Assembly: GCA_018985235.1 (NCBI GenBank)
Contig: JADGIG010000012.1
Coordinates: 1 to 54,415, forward strand
Reading direction: 5' to 3'
Length of the DNA: 54,415 nucleotides
DNA from: Sanchytrium tribonematis
Taxonomy: Eukaryota > Sanchytriomycota > Sanchytriomycetes > Sanchytriales > Sanchytriaceae
Notes under the pieces: model-generated
Database searches by the model: none
Seen by the model: only the letters and a program-made list of their open reading frames with translations
Told to the model about the DNA's origin: nothing
Position numbers and translations under genes: made by a program
In this document: positions 36,417 through 45,045 of the stretch, one piece after another
Position numbering within the stretch: position 1 is the first letter of the stretch
How the letters are laid out: each line of letters starts with the position of its first letter

Positions 36417-37358
36417 ATGACAACAAAAATCTCCAATGCTGCGTTGCTTTCTAATGCACCTGAAAGTTGCCCTGGTCCAGAAACTGAAAAGGCTGGTAAA
36501 AGTGAAGCATGCTTTGGTTGCCCAAATCAAAATATATGTGCAACGGAGCCAAAAGAGGATTCCGATTTGATTTTGATCAAAGAGAGGCTATCAAGCATTA
36601 AAAACATTATTTTAGTAATGAGCGGGAAAGGCGGTGTTGGAAAAAGCACTGTTGCGTCGCTTCTATCTTTAAAATTATCAGAAAATTCGCAAGTGGGGGT
36701 CATGGATGTAGATCTGACTGGTCCATCCATACCCAACATGCTAGGCGTCGATGAGGAACCTGTTCACCAGTCCAGTACTGGATGGACCCCGGTTTATGTT
36801 CATGACCAATTGTGTTGCATTAGCATTCAATTTCTATTACCAACAAAAGATGAAGCTGTAATTTGGAGAGGCGACAAAAAGAATGGAATGATCAAACAAT
36901 TTATGAAAGACGTCGAGTGGGATGAACTTGACTATCTGATAATAGATTCACCACCTGGCACTAGTGATGAGCATTTAAGCACAATTAAATTATTGCAACA
37001 AACTTCCAAAATTAGCGGCTGCATTTTAGTAACGACTCCACAGCAGGTAGCAATCCAAGACGTCAAAAAGCAGATCAATTTTTGCAAAAAGCTAAATTTG
37101 AATATCATTGGCCTCGTTGAAAATATGTCAGGATATGAATGTCAAAATTGTCACAAGTCTAGTGAATTGTTTGAGTGCAATTCTGATGGTGTCGATAATT
37201 TATGCAAAGAATTTAATGTTAGTCGCATCGCGAAGTTACCCATAGATCCATTTGTTGGTCAAAGTTTAGACGACGGGGAGAATTATTTTGATGCCCATCC
37301 AAATAGCACTTCGACTAAAGAATTTAAGGGTCTAGTTGAGCGTATCTATGAATTATAA
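36417..37358 (+). CDS. NBP35: Cytosolic Fe-S cluster assembly P-loop NTPase NBP35/NUBP1 (313 aa)
   Basis: Scaffold ATPase that, with CFD1, builds 4Fe-4S clusters for cytosolic and nuclear proteins. The N-terminal cluster motif distinguishing NBP35 from CFD1 is present: CPGPETEKAGKSEACFGCPN plus QNIC, four cysteines with C-x13-C-x2-C-x5-C spacing. The deviant Walker A is VMSGKGGVGKST at about residues 66-77. Switch segments DVDLTGPSIPNMLG and DYLIIDSPPGTSDEH follow. The C-terminal bridging motif is CQNC where CPxC is usual. The first ATG is 36417. It overlaps the end of the convergent unknown gene by 6 nt. Supports an intact cytosolic Fe-S pathway. Confidence 0.93.
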   Translation: MTTKISNAALLSNAPESCPGPETEKAGKSEACFGCPNQNICATEPKEDSDLILIKERLSSIKNIILVMSGKGGVGKSTVASLLSLKLSENSQVGVMDVDLTGPSIPNMLGVDEEPVHQSSTGWTPVYVHDQLCCISIQFLLPTKDEAVIWRGDKKNGMIKQFMKDVEWDELDYLIIDSPPGTSDEHLSTIKLLQQTSKISGCILVTTPQQVAIQDVKKQINFCKKLNLNIIGLVENMSGYECQNCHKSSELFECNSDGVDNLCKEFNVSRIAKLPIDPFVGQSLDDGENYFDAHPNSTSTKEFKGLVERIYEL

Positions 37359-38141
37359 TTTAAGATGCATAAATAATATTTTTCTTTCAAAGTGATATAT
37401 CTGGGGAATGCAAATGTCGTTGATAATTAGGCAATTATACATTTCTTTTATAAAATTGCAAATATCTATATCTAATATTGTATCGCTGGCTAGATGCTTT
37501 GTTAAATATTTTGTCATATTAAAAGGGCAATAGGTTTGATTTTTTAAGATTTTCAAGTGTCGACTGACATGTCTCACCAATAGATTGGAGGGCTGGTGAC
37601 CGCAAATCAATAAAAAACAAAATAATGTATCTGCCGCGTCCAAAGGTCTTGTGGTCCACAAATGGCTAGGTTGTTTCCTAATATTGCATATTAACTTATT
37701 TCTAATCAAATTGAGGTATCTATATAGTTCTTCCATCTTCAAAAGCAATGCTTTTCCTAACTTTTCGACTTGAATCTCTTTCAGCTTAGCCTCTTTTAAG
37801 CTGCCAGAAAGCAAGTTTTCTAATAAAGAGTGTGATTTAATGGGATCGAGTGGATTAAATTCAGTTTTTGTGATGGCATCGACGTACATTGGTTCATAGT
37901 ACGGAAAGTGTGGCCATAGAGATAGATTGCCGTTACTACAAGCTAGAATATTCATATAAAGATCTTGGTATATGGACTGAAAAAGTCCGTTAAAGTAACA
38001 AAGTTGTTGAAATTTCAATTGATTTCTTTCTAGTGTTTTAAGAGTATCTTCTAAAGTCATTTCTTCCTTACCACTTTTATCATCCTCAAATTGAGTTGAA
38101 ATTGACGGGACATACTCAAAGTCTGATTCAGATCCAAACAT
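37353..38141 (-). CDS. Unknown helical protein (262 aa)
   Basis: No family recognised. The first 30 residues are acidic and probably disordered. From about 30 on the sequence is mostly helical with many leucines and aromatics, for example LCYFNGLFQSIYQDLYMNIL and KALLLKMEELYRYLNLIRNK. No signal peptide or membrane segment, no catalytic motif. The fold could be an alpha-solenoid fragment or a complex subunit. A single exon from ATG 38141. Its last 6 nt overlap the NBP35 stop region. Confidence 0.6.
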   Translation of the reverse strand: MFGSESDFEYVPSISTQFEDDKSGKEEMTLEDTLKTLERNQLKFQQLCYFNGLFQSIYQDLYMNILACSNGNLSLWPHFPYYEPMYVDAITKTEFNPLDPIKSHSLLENLLSGSLKEAKLKEIQVEKLGKALLLKMEELYRYLNLIRNKLICNIRKQPSHLWTTRPLDAADTLFCFLLICGHQPSNLLVRHVSRHLKILKNQTYCPFNMTKYLTKHLASDTILDIDICNFIKEMYNCLIINDICIPQIYHFERKILFMHLKL

Positions 38142-38484
38142 GGGAAAATCGATTTATCCAAAAATACCGAATAAGATTTGTTACTTATTATTTTCAGGCA
38201 AAAATCTATCTACGTAAGTTCCAATTTTAAGAATGTTTATCGTAGACGCCATTGTTACGTTTCTTCACATCGTAATTTTATTTTAGACCATAAAAATACA
38301 TGAAATCAATAAAAAATCGAATCATTCCAAATTTTAAATTGTGAGTCACTAATCTCAAACAAGTTCGACTTAGCGTATGCTGTTATGGCTGTGTGAAATC
38401 AAATAAACTCGAAATTCAGTCACATGATCACCAAAGTCAAGCTACTTTAAGGACGTTACCAAAGCTAAAACATTTGGAAATATA
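38142..38484. other. Intergenic region of about 340 bp with an E-box-like site
   Basis: Divergent spacer between the unknown gene at 37353-38141 and the RRM gene. CACATGATCAC at 38421 is a CATGTG-type half-symmetric site similar to those near the bHLH gene. A 23-codon minus-strand frame around 38180-38250 (MASTINILKIGTYVDRFL) is protein-like, but too short to call and without family evidence. Confidence 0.4.
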
Positions 38485-38961
38485 ATGGAAGATCAGGCAG
38501 CTACTCAGCTGAGCAAAGCTCTTAGTGTGATCCTCAACGAGAAAACGGGACAAAGAAAATTTAAAACGCTTGGTCAATTTCAAGAGGCACCATCGGGGAC
38601 CAATATTTTTATTAGAGGCTTGCCTGCTTACATGACGGATGATTGCTTGTTCCGTATTGCAAAATGTTATGGCGATATTCAATCATCAAAGTGCATAATA
38701 GATTCTCGAACTCAACGTTGCAAGGGATTTGGATTCGTGATGTTCAGCAATGCTGACCAAGCATATTTATGCATGGAAGGTTTGAAGAAAATTGGACTTT
38801 GGACTAGTTTAGCTAAAGTTCAGACGTCTCAGCGAATGGAGGAGACCCTAACACCATCTTCACAAAGCATGATTTTAGATTATTGCTGGGGAGCAAACGA
38901 AGACTGGAATTCGAAAAATTCGTTATTAGAAACAAGCTTTAATAGCTTAGCCATTACGTAA
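38485..38961 (+). CDS. Single-RRM RNA-binding protein (158 aa)
   Basis: An RNA recognition motif spans about residues 38-110. RNP2 is NIFIRGLPAYM at about 40-50 and RNP1 is RCKGFGFVMF at about 76-85, with the aromatic residues that stack on RNA present. The N-terminus is a helical leader with QLSKALSVILNEKTGQRKFK, and the C-terminus is short and Ser/Thr/Asn-rich. The RRM sequence is closest in style to RBMS/Elav-type proteins, but with one RRM rather than two or three. It may regulate mRNA or act as a splicing factor; no localisation signal is evident. Confidence 0.8.
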   Translation: MEDQAATQLSKALSVILNEKTGQRKFKTLGQFQEAPSGTNIFIRGLPAYMTDDCLFRIAKCYGDIQSSKCIIDSRTQRCKGFGFVMFSNADQAYLCMEGLKKIGLWTSLAKVQTSQRMEETLTPSSQSMILDYCWGANEDWNSKNSLLETSFNSLAIT

Positions 38962-39037
38962 TTTAAATTCATAAAGTACATCAGAAAACTCACAACCATT
39001 GAACGCATGGACGCCTTTTGGAGAACATTAAATAAAT

Positions 39038-40303
39038 TTATGTATTTTGCTTTAAAATAGCATGCCAATCTTTCTTGTTTTCAATGAAGAGTCCTTGTAA
39101 TTGGGCTGGTGAGATTTTAGGATAATAGTAGCGTATCTCGTTGACAAAATGAAGCGCACTTTCATCGTTCTCGTTATAAAATCTTTTGAACATTTCTTTG
39201 ATTTGAATGTTATCTGCATTGCCCATTTCTACCATTTTATCTACTCTTCCCGGTCTAATTAAAGCCGGATCCAACTTTTCAATATGGTTGGTGGTCATGA
39301 ATATCAATCGCTCTTCAGATGCAATCACCCCATCCAAAGCATTTAGTAATCCAGAAAAGGTTACAGCTGATTGGAATCCTTCCTCGGAAGTACGTTCAAC
39401 GAATGCGGCATCCACATCCTCCACTAATAAAATAGATCTTGATGGTGCGTTTACAAGTAAGTATGCCAAGCGGTCATCAGTCAGTCCTCGTTCACTTAGA
39501 TTGATCACACAGATGTTGTATTCGAGAAATCCAGCCAAGGCTTGGATAAAAGACGACTTACCAGTACCCGGAGTTCCATATAGCAAGTATCCTCGTCGAT
39601 AAGGGATCCCCCTGTCATGATACCAATTTTGTGAGCCTAGAAATTGATTCACGTCTTGAAGAATTTCATCTTTTTGACCATTTTTTAAAATAACGCTATC
39701 AATGGGGCGCTTTCTTCTGGGCTGGCCGAAAGGTCTCCAGTCTGGCCCTTTACTCATGTAAACCACAGTTTTGTTGTGTTCCTTTTTCATTGCTAATGTT
39801 TTAGAGTCCGTTAGCATATCAGCAAAAAGCTTCTTTCTGTTAGCCAGTGTAGTTATAGTCACAGATTCAAATGGCTGGTTGTTTGCAAAATCGATAACTT
39901 CCTCGTTTCTATTTCTTTCAATTTGAAACCAATTATTTTTATATTTGAATAAATGTTTTCCAACTCCCGGTTGGTAATTTAAATTTGCCTCTACGGCGCC
40001 TTGGTCATGACTTTTAATGGAAGTTTGTACTGTAAGCTTGTTACAAAACATGTTTCTATTGGCGAAAATGTTTTTTTCATAGTGTTGAGAGAACCATTGC
40101 ATAAACCAGTGGAAGGACTTGTCTCTATTGCTTAATTCCAAGGTTACAAATGCTCTTTCTCGGGCAACAATGGCACCAGCTCTTGCAAACTTTGTTAAAA
40201 TAGCAAAACCGGTCCCTAAGCCCATCAAGCCCAGTACACCAAAGTCTCCCAACTGTTGAGTTAATTTGGAATTAGCAATTGATACGACGTTTTCATTTGA
40301 CAT
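39038..40303 (-). CDS. BCS1: Mitochondrial AAA chaperone BCS1 (421 aa)
   Basis: Translocates the folded Rieske Fe-S protein across the inner membrane during complex III assembly. The N-terminus has one hydrophobic segment (LGLMGLGTGFAIL, about residues 24-36) followed by basic residues, the BCS1-type internal import signal. The Bcs1-specific domain (about 45-200) contains KSFHWFMQWFSQH. The AAA module has RRGYLLYGTPGTGKSSF (Walker A about 243-250), ILLVEDVDAAF (Walker B about 291-301), the short NHIEKLDPALIRPGRVDK sensor and arginine-finger region, and a small lid domain ending in ISPAQLQGLF. Length matches BCS1L (419 aa). Implies a functional complex III with the Rieske protein. Confidence 0.93.
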   Translation of the reverse strand: MSNENVVSIANSKLTQQLGDFGVLGLMGLGTGFAILTKFARAGAIVARERAFVTLELSNRDKSFHWFMQWFSQHYEKNIFANRNMFCNKLTVQTSIKSHDQGAVEANLNYQPGVGKHLFKYKNNWFQIERNRNEEVIDFANNQPFESVTITTLANRKKLFADMLTDSKTLAMKKEHNKTVVYMSKGPDWRPFGQPRRKRPIDSVILKNGQKDEILQDVNQFLGSQNWYHDRGIPYRRGYLLYGTPGTGKSSFIQALAGFLEYNICVINLSERGLTDDRLAYLLVNAPSRSILLVEDVDAAFVERTSEEGFQSAVTFSGLLNALDGVIASEERLIFMTTNHIEKLDPALIRPGRVDKMVEMGNADNIQIKEMFKRFYNENDESALHFVNEIRYYYPKISPAQLQGLFIENKKDWHAILKQNT

Positions 40304-40506
40304 TCAATCTAAAATTTTTTTCTCCGCCTAATTTCTAATATAAAAGTCTCGTTCAGATTTGCCTTGAAGAAGAAAAAATAAAGCACCAAGATTTAATTTT
40401 TAAAGTGACCACAGATTATCAACTTATTTCACACATGTGAATCGAAATCAATTCTTCTTGAGTTGTGGCATTCTTTCAACTGAGAGGAGTTTTTCTAACA
40501 AACCTA

Positions 40507-42984
40507 ATGGAATCTGGATTTCTTCAGAAGATACAACAATATTATACGAGCCCTAATAAAGCCCTGTTTGATGAACTACTAGAATTTCAACATCAACCAC
40601 AGGCATGGCAGTGCGTAAATTATCTTCAAGATAAAAATCCATATTTAAAAACATTTGCACTTAGTACTATCAAGTATAAATGCAAATTTGGACTAACAAC
40701 ACTATCTGCAGAAGAACAACAAGCATTACTAAAGCAATTATTGCAAGTTCATTGCTTCGATGGTGCTGCATTAATTTTATCGCATCACATAGAATGGTTG
40801 GATCTTTGTCCAAATGTCGCAGATGTTTTGAGCGAATGTGCATTACTTGATGACTTTCCACCAATTCAACTGTCCAAGTACCTACCTGCATTGAGCCAAC
40901 ATCCCATGGGCGTTGATACAACTGGACGACTTCTCCAAAAATGTAGCATACCACTTGACAGAATATCCGGATTTCTAGACGAAGCATTGAAGACTAAAAA
41001 TTTTATTTTTCTTACTGAAGTGGCCTCTGTATATTTTAATTCTGGAGAATTATTGGAGAAGCTAGCACAATACGCAGCCTCCATCCCTTTGCAAGAACTT
41101 GACTCAGAAGAACTTATTGACTTTATATACATGTGTTGTGAATTGGGAGAAGCTAATGTAAATATGATGATAAGGCAACCAGAGAAATATTCCCAATTTT
41201 GGAATGTATTAATTCAAATATCTGGATTTCCTATTTTACATACAAGCATTTTTTGGTCATATATATCCGAGAGATTGCATCAAGAAAAGAATGTCAATTT
41301 TGCTGCGTTTGTCCATATATTCACCGAGTTAATCAAAGTGATCTTCCCTATGGCCTGCTACAAAGCTGACATGGACAATCAAGAAAAAGAGGATTTTAGG
41401 CAGCATCGAAAAGACATAACAGAAATCCTGCAATATTCGTTTCGAGAAATTGGTGATTTGTATTTTGAAACCATTCAACAATTTCAAGGGAAATGGGAAT
41501 ATACAGAGGCCAAGTATTTTTGCATCAGAAGTATCGGGTACGATCTTGATAAAACTAAAGAATATCCAAATTTAATGACTATCTTACATGACACTCAGTT
41601 CAAGGATCACCCAAAAGTTGTGTATGGAAAATGTTTACTGACTCAAACTGTCACGCCATATTTTTGTAATAACAAAGAATGGTACTCAACAGCAATACAG
41701 TGGATAGGGGAATGTGCGCAAATATTGGACCAAGACAAGGAACTCTTAAATGCAGTGCTAAGGTCACTCAGTTTTTTATTAGATGACGCGGTGAGGTACC
41801 ACATGGATGTTTTAAATTTGATTAATATTGATATGGTTGCATCAACTTTCCAAGCGGCGTGGAATGCGAAAGACAAAGAACCATTGTCAAATTTTTGTCG
41901 CTGTTGTGATGTTTTGCTCAAAAGGCAAGATTTCAACCAATTTATACATAGCAGTATACTTCCTAGTATGCTGGAAAATCTTGGGCATGAGCCATATTGC
42001 GTACTTTTTCTTGGGCTTTATTTGGAATTTGTGAATGACCCTTATTGTTTACAAATAGTACAAAAGGTTTTACAATCAAACATTTCAGCGAGTCCATTTC
42101 TAGCTAGATTTTATAGATCTGCGCCGAAACATGCACAATCTTTTGATGATCTGAAGACTTTGATCACTCAACTTATGGGTTTAAGCTATTTCAAAGGTCA
42201 AATCCATGCACTAGAGACCATAATACAACAAGGTTATGAAAAATGTCAAGGAAATACTGAATTGACAAATGAGTGGAACACTTTAACTTTGCAGGTTTTT
42301 GAGCATTTACTGACTCAGCCATCAGATGATGCAGAGTTAGAAAATCTCTCAGACTGTTTTCAAATGCTATTTTATGATCATTATCAAATATATTATAATT
42401 GTAATCCTCAAGCTTTGAATTTTTTTGTCACCAATCTTTTGAAAGAATACATTGCTCAGACTGAAATCCCCGAAAATATACAGGCCTTAATTGACTGGAG
42501 CGTTTGCATTCTTGAAATTGTAGACACTACTGTGCTGGATTTATATCATTCTACATGGAAACACAAATGGTCAAATGTAAACTTTTCAAATGATTTGAAG
42601 ACGCAAATAATTTCAGGCATATTTAATTCCATACCTATATTTGTATTTGAATCCTGCAAATTCAAATATCCTACAAGCAGACTTCGGGAAACTGCAGTCA
42701 TGTTTATCGTAGTTTTCAAATATGCATACGAGAATAAGATCATAAACGAACTCAAAGCTTCATTCGCTCAATTCTATGATGCAAACTCGCCTACCCCGGC
42801 CTATAGAACACAAATGCAAGTATTTTTAGACGATATGTTTACCAAATCACTGGTTGAAGTTCAAGCTGGATTAGCAGAAACGAATCTGGCAGACAAAAAG
42901 AGACAATACAGAAGAGGTGTGACTCATGTACTGGGTGCTCTACGCATGCAAAAGCAGTGGTACGACACACTTCAAAAAGCCTAA
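40507..42984 (+). CDS. Importin-beta family nuclear transport receptor, MTR10/transportin-3/importin-13-like (825 aa)
   Basis: An all-helical HEAT-type karyopherin. The N-terminal segment (MESGFLQKIQQYYTS, then a PQAWQCVNYLQDKNPYLKTF repeat) resembles the Ran-binding start of importin-13/MTR10 proteins. A signature near the middle, KEDFRQHRKDITEILQYSFR, matches the E-x-x-x-F-R-x-x-R region shared by transportin-3 and importin-13. Length is shorter than human TNPO3 (923). Such receptors carry SR-type splicing factors and other RNA-binding cargo into the nucleus. The first ATG is 40507. Exportin-5 or CSE1-type membership is less likely from the motif order. A CACATGTGA site lies about 70 bp upstream. 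Confidence 0.65.
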   Translation: MESGFLQKIQQYYTSPNKALFDELLEFQHQPQAWQCVNYLQDKNPYLKTFALSTIKYKCKFGLTTLSAEEQQALLKQLLQVHCFDGAALILSHHIEWLDLCPNVADVLSECALLDDFPPIQLSKYLPALSQHPMGVDTTGRLLQKCSIPLDRISGFLDEALKTKNFIFLTEVASVYFNSGELLEKLAQYAASIPLQELDSEELIDFIYMCCELGEANVNMMIRQPEKYSQFWNVLIQISGFPILHTSIFWSYISERLHQEKNVNFAAFVHIFTELIKVIFPMACYKADMDNQEKEDFRQHRKDITEILQYSFREIGDLYFETIQQFQGKWEYTEAKYFCIRSIGYDLDKTKEYPNLMTILHDTQFKDHPKVVYGKCLLTQTVTPYFCNNKEWYSTAIQWIGECAQILDQDKELLNAVLRSLSFLLDDAVRYHMDVLNLINIDMVASTFQAAWNAKDKEPLSNFCRCCDVLLKRQDFNQFIHSSILPSMLENLGHEPYCVLFLGLYLEFVNDPYCLQIVQKVLQSNISASPFLARFYRSAPKHAQSFDDLKTLITQLMGLSYFKGQIHALETIIQQGYEKCQGNTELTNEWNTLTLQVFEHLLTQPSDDAELENLSDCFQMLFYDHYQIYYNCNPQALNFFVTNLLKEYIAQTEIPENIQALIDWSVCILEIVDTTVLDLYHSTWKHKWSNVNFSNDLKTQIISGIFNSIPIFVFESCKFKYPTSRLRETAVMFIVVFKYAYENKIINELKASFAQFYDANSPTPAYRTQMQVFLDDMFTKSLVEVQAGLAETNLADKKRQYRRGVTHVLGALRMQKQWYDTLQKA

Positions 42985-43025
42985 TAAAAATATTAAAAAT
43001 TAATTTGGTTTTTTTCAAACAAGCA

Positions 43026-44336
43026 ATGGGCATCTCTAATTTATTAGCTAATACTCGATCAATTCAAAAGCCTATTAAAATTAAAAGCTTAAGGAACAAG
43101 AGAGTAGCTGTTGATGCTTTTGGGTGGTTGCATCTAGCCTTATATCCTTGTGCTGAGGATATTTATTATAACAGGGCATACAAGACGAAAATGGTTAAAT
43201 ACTTTATGCAAAGAGTAACGAGACTAGTGGAGAAAGGTATAGAGGTACTCATCGTATTTGACGGCATGCGTCTACCCGCAAAATTGAATACACATCAAGA
43301 CAGGAAACAGAAACGCAGCGACGCACTTGAAAATGCTAAGAAATATACTAATATTGATATTGATGCAGCAAGAAAATATATGCAGAGTGCAGTAAAAGTA
43401 ACATCAGAGCATGTTGCACTAGTGCAAGCCGAGTTAAAGAAGTTTGATATTAAATTTATGGTCAGTCCATTTGAAGCGGATGCGCAATTGGCCTATTTAT
43501 GTAAAAACGGACACGTTGATTATGTTATAACAGAAGACAGCGATTTATTAGCTTACGGCTGTCCGCGTGTAATATTTAAACTTGACAAAAGTCAAAATGG
43601 AGAAGGAATGTTAGTCGAGATTACAAAAGGTAAGCAACAATGTACTGAATTAAATATGAAAAATTGGACAGAAAGTCAATTTAGGACATTTTGTATTTTG
43701 TGTGGCTGTGATTACCTTGATAATATTAAAGGCATAGGCACCAAAAAAGCGCATCAATTGGTCTCTAAATTCAAATCAATCGAAAAAATAATCTTCAATA
43801 TGAGAACTATGAAGTGCAGTGTGCCATCGGGATATTTAGAACAATTTAAGCGAATTGAAAGAATGTTTGTTTACCAATATGTTTTTGACCCACAATTGCA
43901 AGAGATTGTTCACCTAACACCAGTTCCTGAAGCCCATGTTAAAGAAGTCTCGAATTGGGACCTTGGTGAAAAATTGTGCAAATCTGACGCATTGCTATTA
44001 TGCCACGGGAAGAAAAGCGCGTTAGATTTTCAGACTTTAAGTGAATCCCAGGAAAGTAATTTGAGCATGGATAAGGAAAATTTGAATATACATACTCCAG
44101 TAGTAGCCAAGGCACCTAAAAAAAGATACTCTGCGCCTACTACAATGAAAGATACCACTAATGTGAAAAAAGTTGAAGAAATAATAATAGTATCAGAAAA
44201 TACACCGCCAATGATATTATCTACTTCTAAGAAAAGAGTGAATAATACGGAATTCCGTAACATGGTGAATTTACCTGCAAAAAAGCCTAAAAAAGTAATT
44301 ACAAATCCATTTTTTCAAAAGTGGTTAAAACAATAA
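43026..44336 (+). CDS. EXO1: Exonuclease 1 (Rad2/XPG family; 436 aa)
   Basis: 5'-3' exonuclease and flap nuclease for mismatch repair and double-strand-break resection. Starts MGISNLLANTRS, as EXO1 does. The XPG-N motif includes VAVDAFGWLHLALYPCAEDI and VLIVFDGMRLPAK. The XPG-I motif includes SPFEADAQLAYLCKNGHVDY and VITEDSDLLAYGCPRVIFKLD, with the metal-binding acidic residues (EADAQ, EDSD). The helix-hairpin-helix has CGCDYLDNIKGIGTKKAHQL. It is shorter than human EXO1 (846) because the C-terminal partner-binding tail is reduced. It ends NPFFQKWLKQ, which could be a short PCNA- or MLH1-binding segment. Starts 41 bp after the karyopherin gene. TAA lies inside AATAAA. Confidence 0.92.
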   Translation: MGISNLLANTRSIQKPIKIKSLRNKRVAVDAFGWLHLALYPCAEDIYYNRAYKTKMVKYFMQRVTRLVEKGIEVLIVFDGMRLPAKLNTHQDRKQKRSDALENAKKYTNIDIDAARKYMQSAVKVTSEHVALVQAELKKFDIKFMVSPFEADAQLAYLCKNGHVDYVITEDSDLLAYGCPRVIFKLDKSQNGEGMLVEITKGKQQCTELNMKNWTESQFRTFCILCGCDYLDNIKGIGTKKAHQLVSKFKSIEKIIFNMRTMKCSVPSGYLEQFKRIERMFVYQYVFDPQLQEIVHLTPVPEAHVKEVSNWDLGEKLCKSDALLLCHGKKSALDFQTLSESQESNLSMDKENLNIHTPVVAKAPKKRYSAPTTMKDTTNVKKVEEIIIVSENTPPMILSTSKKRVNNTEFRNMVNLPAKKPKKVITNPFFQKWLKQ

Positions 44337-44366
44337 ATTTTTGATTGTCTCTCCTTCAAGTGGCAT

Positions 44367-45044
44367 ATGAATTTTGCACTAAACGTTTTGGGTAAAATTA
44401 TACCCATTCCGCGCCACATAGCCTTTATAATGGACGGTAACAGAAGGTATGCCAGAAAGCAGATGATGGAGACCTCAAAAGGACATTTGTCAGGATTTAA
44501 CACATTAATTAAAATTTTGGAATATTGCCTAAAATCTGGAGTCAAAATTGTCACCGTCTATGCCTTTTCACTGGATAACTTTGGTAGAACTCCCGAGGAA
44601 GTTCAATTCTTAATGAATTTAGCTTTGGAAAAATTTTCAGAATTTAATGATCAGTCCAGCATAATAATGGAAAATGAAATAAGGATACGTGTCATTGGTG
44701 ACATGAAGAAATTTCCAGCTGAAATACAAGATATTTGCAAGAAAGTGGAAATAATGACAAGCAGCCACGATAAATTATTGCTCAACATTTGTTTTGGGTA
44801 TTCCTCCACATGGGAAATACAAAAAGCGATGAACAATACTCAAGAGCAATTAGAGAGTTTTCCAAAGTATATGGAGATATCTAATCCAAATCTACTGGTA
44901 AGAACAAGCGGTGAGAATAGATTATCAGACTTTTTATTATACCAATGTACTCAAGGAACCCAGCTTAAATTCATTGAAAAATGTTGGCCAGATTTGAGCT
45001 TTTTGGATTTTATAAAAGTGTTATTATCATACAGACATAAATAA
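44367..45044 (+). CDS. RER2: Cis-prenyltransferase, dehydrodolichyl diphosphate synthase (RER2/DHDDS; 225 aa)
   Basis: Makes the long polyprenyl chain of dolichol for N-glycosylation and GPI anchors at the ER. Motif HIAFIMDGNRRYARK contains the catalytic aspartate and the FMDGNRR pattern. GFNTLIKILEYCLKSGVKIV and TVYAFSLDNFGRTPEE follow. The isopentenyl-diphosphate site VRTSGENRLSDFLLYQC is present. The C-terminal RxG motif, supplied in trans by the NUS1/NgBR partner in dimeric enzymes, is not seen, so it probably needs such a partner. Slightly shorter than yeast RER2 (286). Its stop is one base from the stop of the convergent gene. TAA lies inside AATAAA. Confidence 0.92.
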   Translation: MNFALNVLGKIIPIPRHIAFIMDGNRRYARKQMMETSKGHLSGFNTLIKILEYCLKSGVKIVTVYAFSLDNFGRTPEEVQFLMNLALEKFSEFNDQSSIIMENEIRIRVIGDMKKFPAEIQDICKKVEIMTSSHDKLLLNICFGYSSTWEIQKAMNNTQEQLESFPKYMEISNPNLLVRTSGENRLSDFLLYQCTQGTQLKFIEKCWPDLSFLDFIKVLLSYRHK

Positions 45045-45045
45045 A

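Noticed and set aside
38180-38250. Minus-strand 23-codon frame (MASTINILKIGTYVDRFL)
   Set aside because: Too short and without homology or context support.
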